A stretch of 64,000 nucleotides of DNA from Phycisphaerales bacterium (GTDB lineage: Bacteria > Planctomycetota > Phycisphaerae > UBA1845 > Fen-1342), in assembly GCA_016716475.1 (NCBI GenBank), contig JADJWG010000001.1:1736001-1800000 (forward strand), in the 5' to 3' direction. The position numbers were made by a program, and so were the translations under genes. This document shows positions 63,849-64,000 of this stretch, piece after piece; the stretch's first letter is position 1; every line of letters starts with the position of its first letter. The notes beneath the pieces are model-generated. The model had not been told where the DNA came from and did no database searches. It was given only the letters and a program-made list of their open reading frames with translations.

Positions 63849-64000
63849 CGCAGTGCCGCCGTGATCGCTCCCTGTTCACCGGCGTGAAAGTCGCCGTGTT
63901 TGCCACCGGTCTTTTCCCACAACGCCACCTCTGCAATCACCATTGCGGGATCGACCGCCTTACCCATGTCGATCACCGTCAACGCCGCGATGGTCACGGC
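63845..64000 (-). CDS. moaC: Cyclic pyranopterin monophosphate synthase, C-terminal part (cut by window end)
   Basis: Only the last 51 residues are present, starting AVTIAALTVIDMGKAVDPAM and including VALWEKTGGKHGDFHAGE. The pattern ALTVxDM-x-KA-x(5)-M followed by LxEKTGGKxGD is the MoaC C-terminal signature with the substrate-binding lysines. MoaC makes cyclic pyranopterin monophosphate, the first stable cofactor precursor, with MoaA. The gene begins beyond base 64000 and overlaps mog by four bases. Confidence 0.9.
   Translation of the reverse strand, partial: AVTIAALTVIDMGKAVDPAMVIAEVALWEKTGGKHGDFHAGEQGAITAALR

Overview
The window is high-GC bacterial chromosome, most likely from a planctomycete close to the Phycisphaerae. 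The evidence is two tandem prepilin-like proteins of the kind abundant in that class, a small basic protein shared by Planctomycetes, Verrucomicrobia and Chlamydiae, a PEP-CTERM protein with HAF repeats, a secreted protein with dockerin-like calcium repeats, three SPFH proteins beside an ABC exporter, and an alternative complex III operon. This placement rests on gene content only; no rRNA lies in the window.

Layout. 1-761: a CRISPR array with 36-bp repeats and 29-30-bp spacers, truncated by the window edge and without cas genes here. 1103-1176: tRNA-Cys. 1467-3659: two prepilin-type proteins. 3830-11296: a tiny membrane protein, a lipoprotein, gltX (frameshifted), coaX overlapping a divergent MnmE-like GTPase, a CorC-type CBS protein and a PEP-CTERM protein. 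11429-21258 (minus): three SPFH proteins, an ABC ATPase, an ABC-2 permease and a large unknown protein; a second ABC-2 permease diverges from them. 22528-26912: a P1B metal ATPase, a small basic protein, a secreted dockerin-like protein and a DinB protein. 27125-32865: a Nudix hydrolase, a strong promoter/structured RNA/terminator unit, a PyrK-like flavoprotein, a PhnD-like lipoprotein, BirA and a membrane protein. 32884-36496 (minus): ruvB, an SDR and a frameshifted glycosyltransferase. 36880-44200 (minus): a CusCBA-type metal efflux operon flanked by histidine-rich exported proteins.

44475-64000 is a respiratory and molybdenum island. A complete alternative complex III operon (actABCDEF) is preceded by a cytochrome oxidase subunit III-like protein with an inserted cytochrome c domain. 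An Rrf2-type Fe-S regulator diverges from a molybdoenzyme operon: Tat-exported catalytic subunit, four-cluster Fe-S subunit, heme-b type gamma subunit and TorD-like chaperone. The first two resemble nitrite oxidoreductase/periplasmic nitrate reductase (NxrAB/pNarGH). Convergent with it is an ATGA-overlapped cofactor operon: moaC (partial), mog, a MOT1-type molybdate transporter and mobA. Together these would acquire molybdate, build and load the cofactor, and connect a periplasmic molybdoenzyme to cytochrome c and the quinone pool.

Four otherwise well-conserved genes (gltX, a glycosyltransferase, the efflux outer-membrane factor and the Nxr-like Fe-S subunit) each carry one single-base frameshift. 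Because gltX is essential and one base change in the Fe-S subunit restores a conserved cysteine motif, residual consensus indels are the simplest explanation. Several promoters place the -10 hexamer exactly six bases before ATG, implying leaderless mRNAs.
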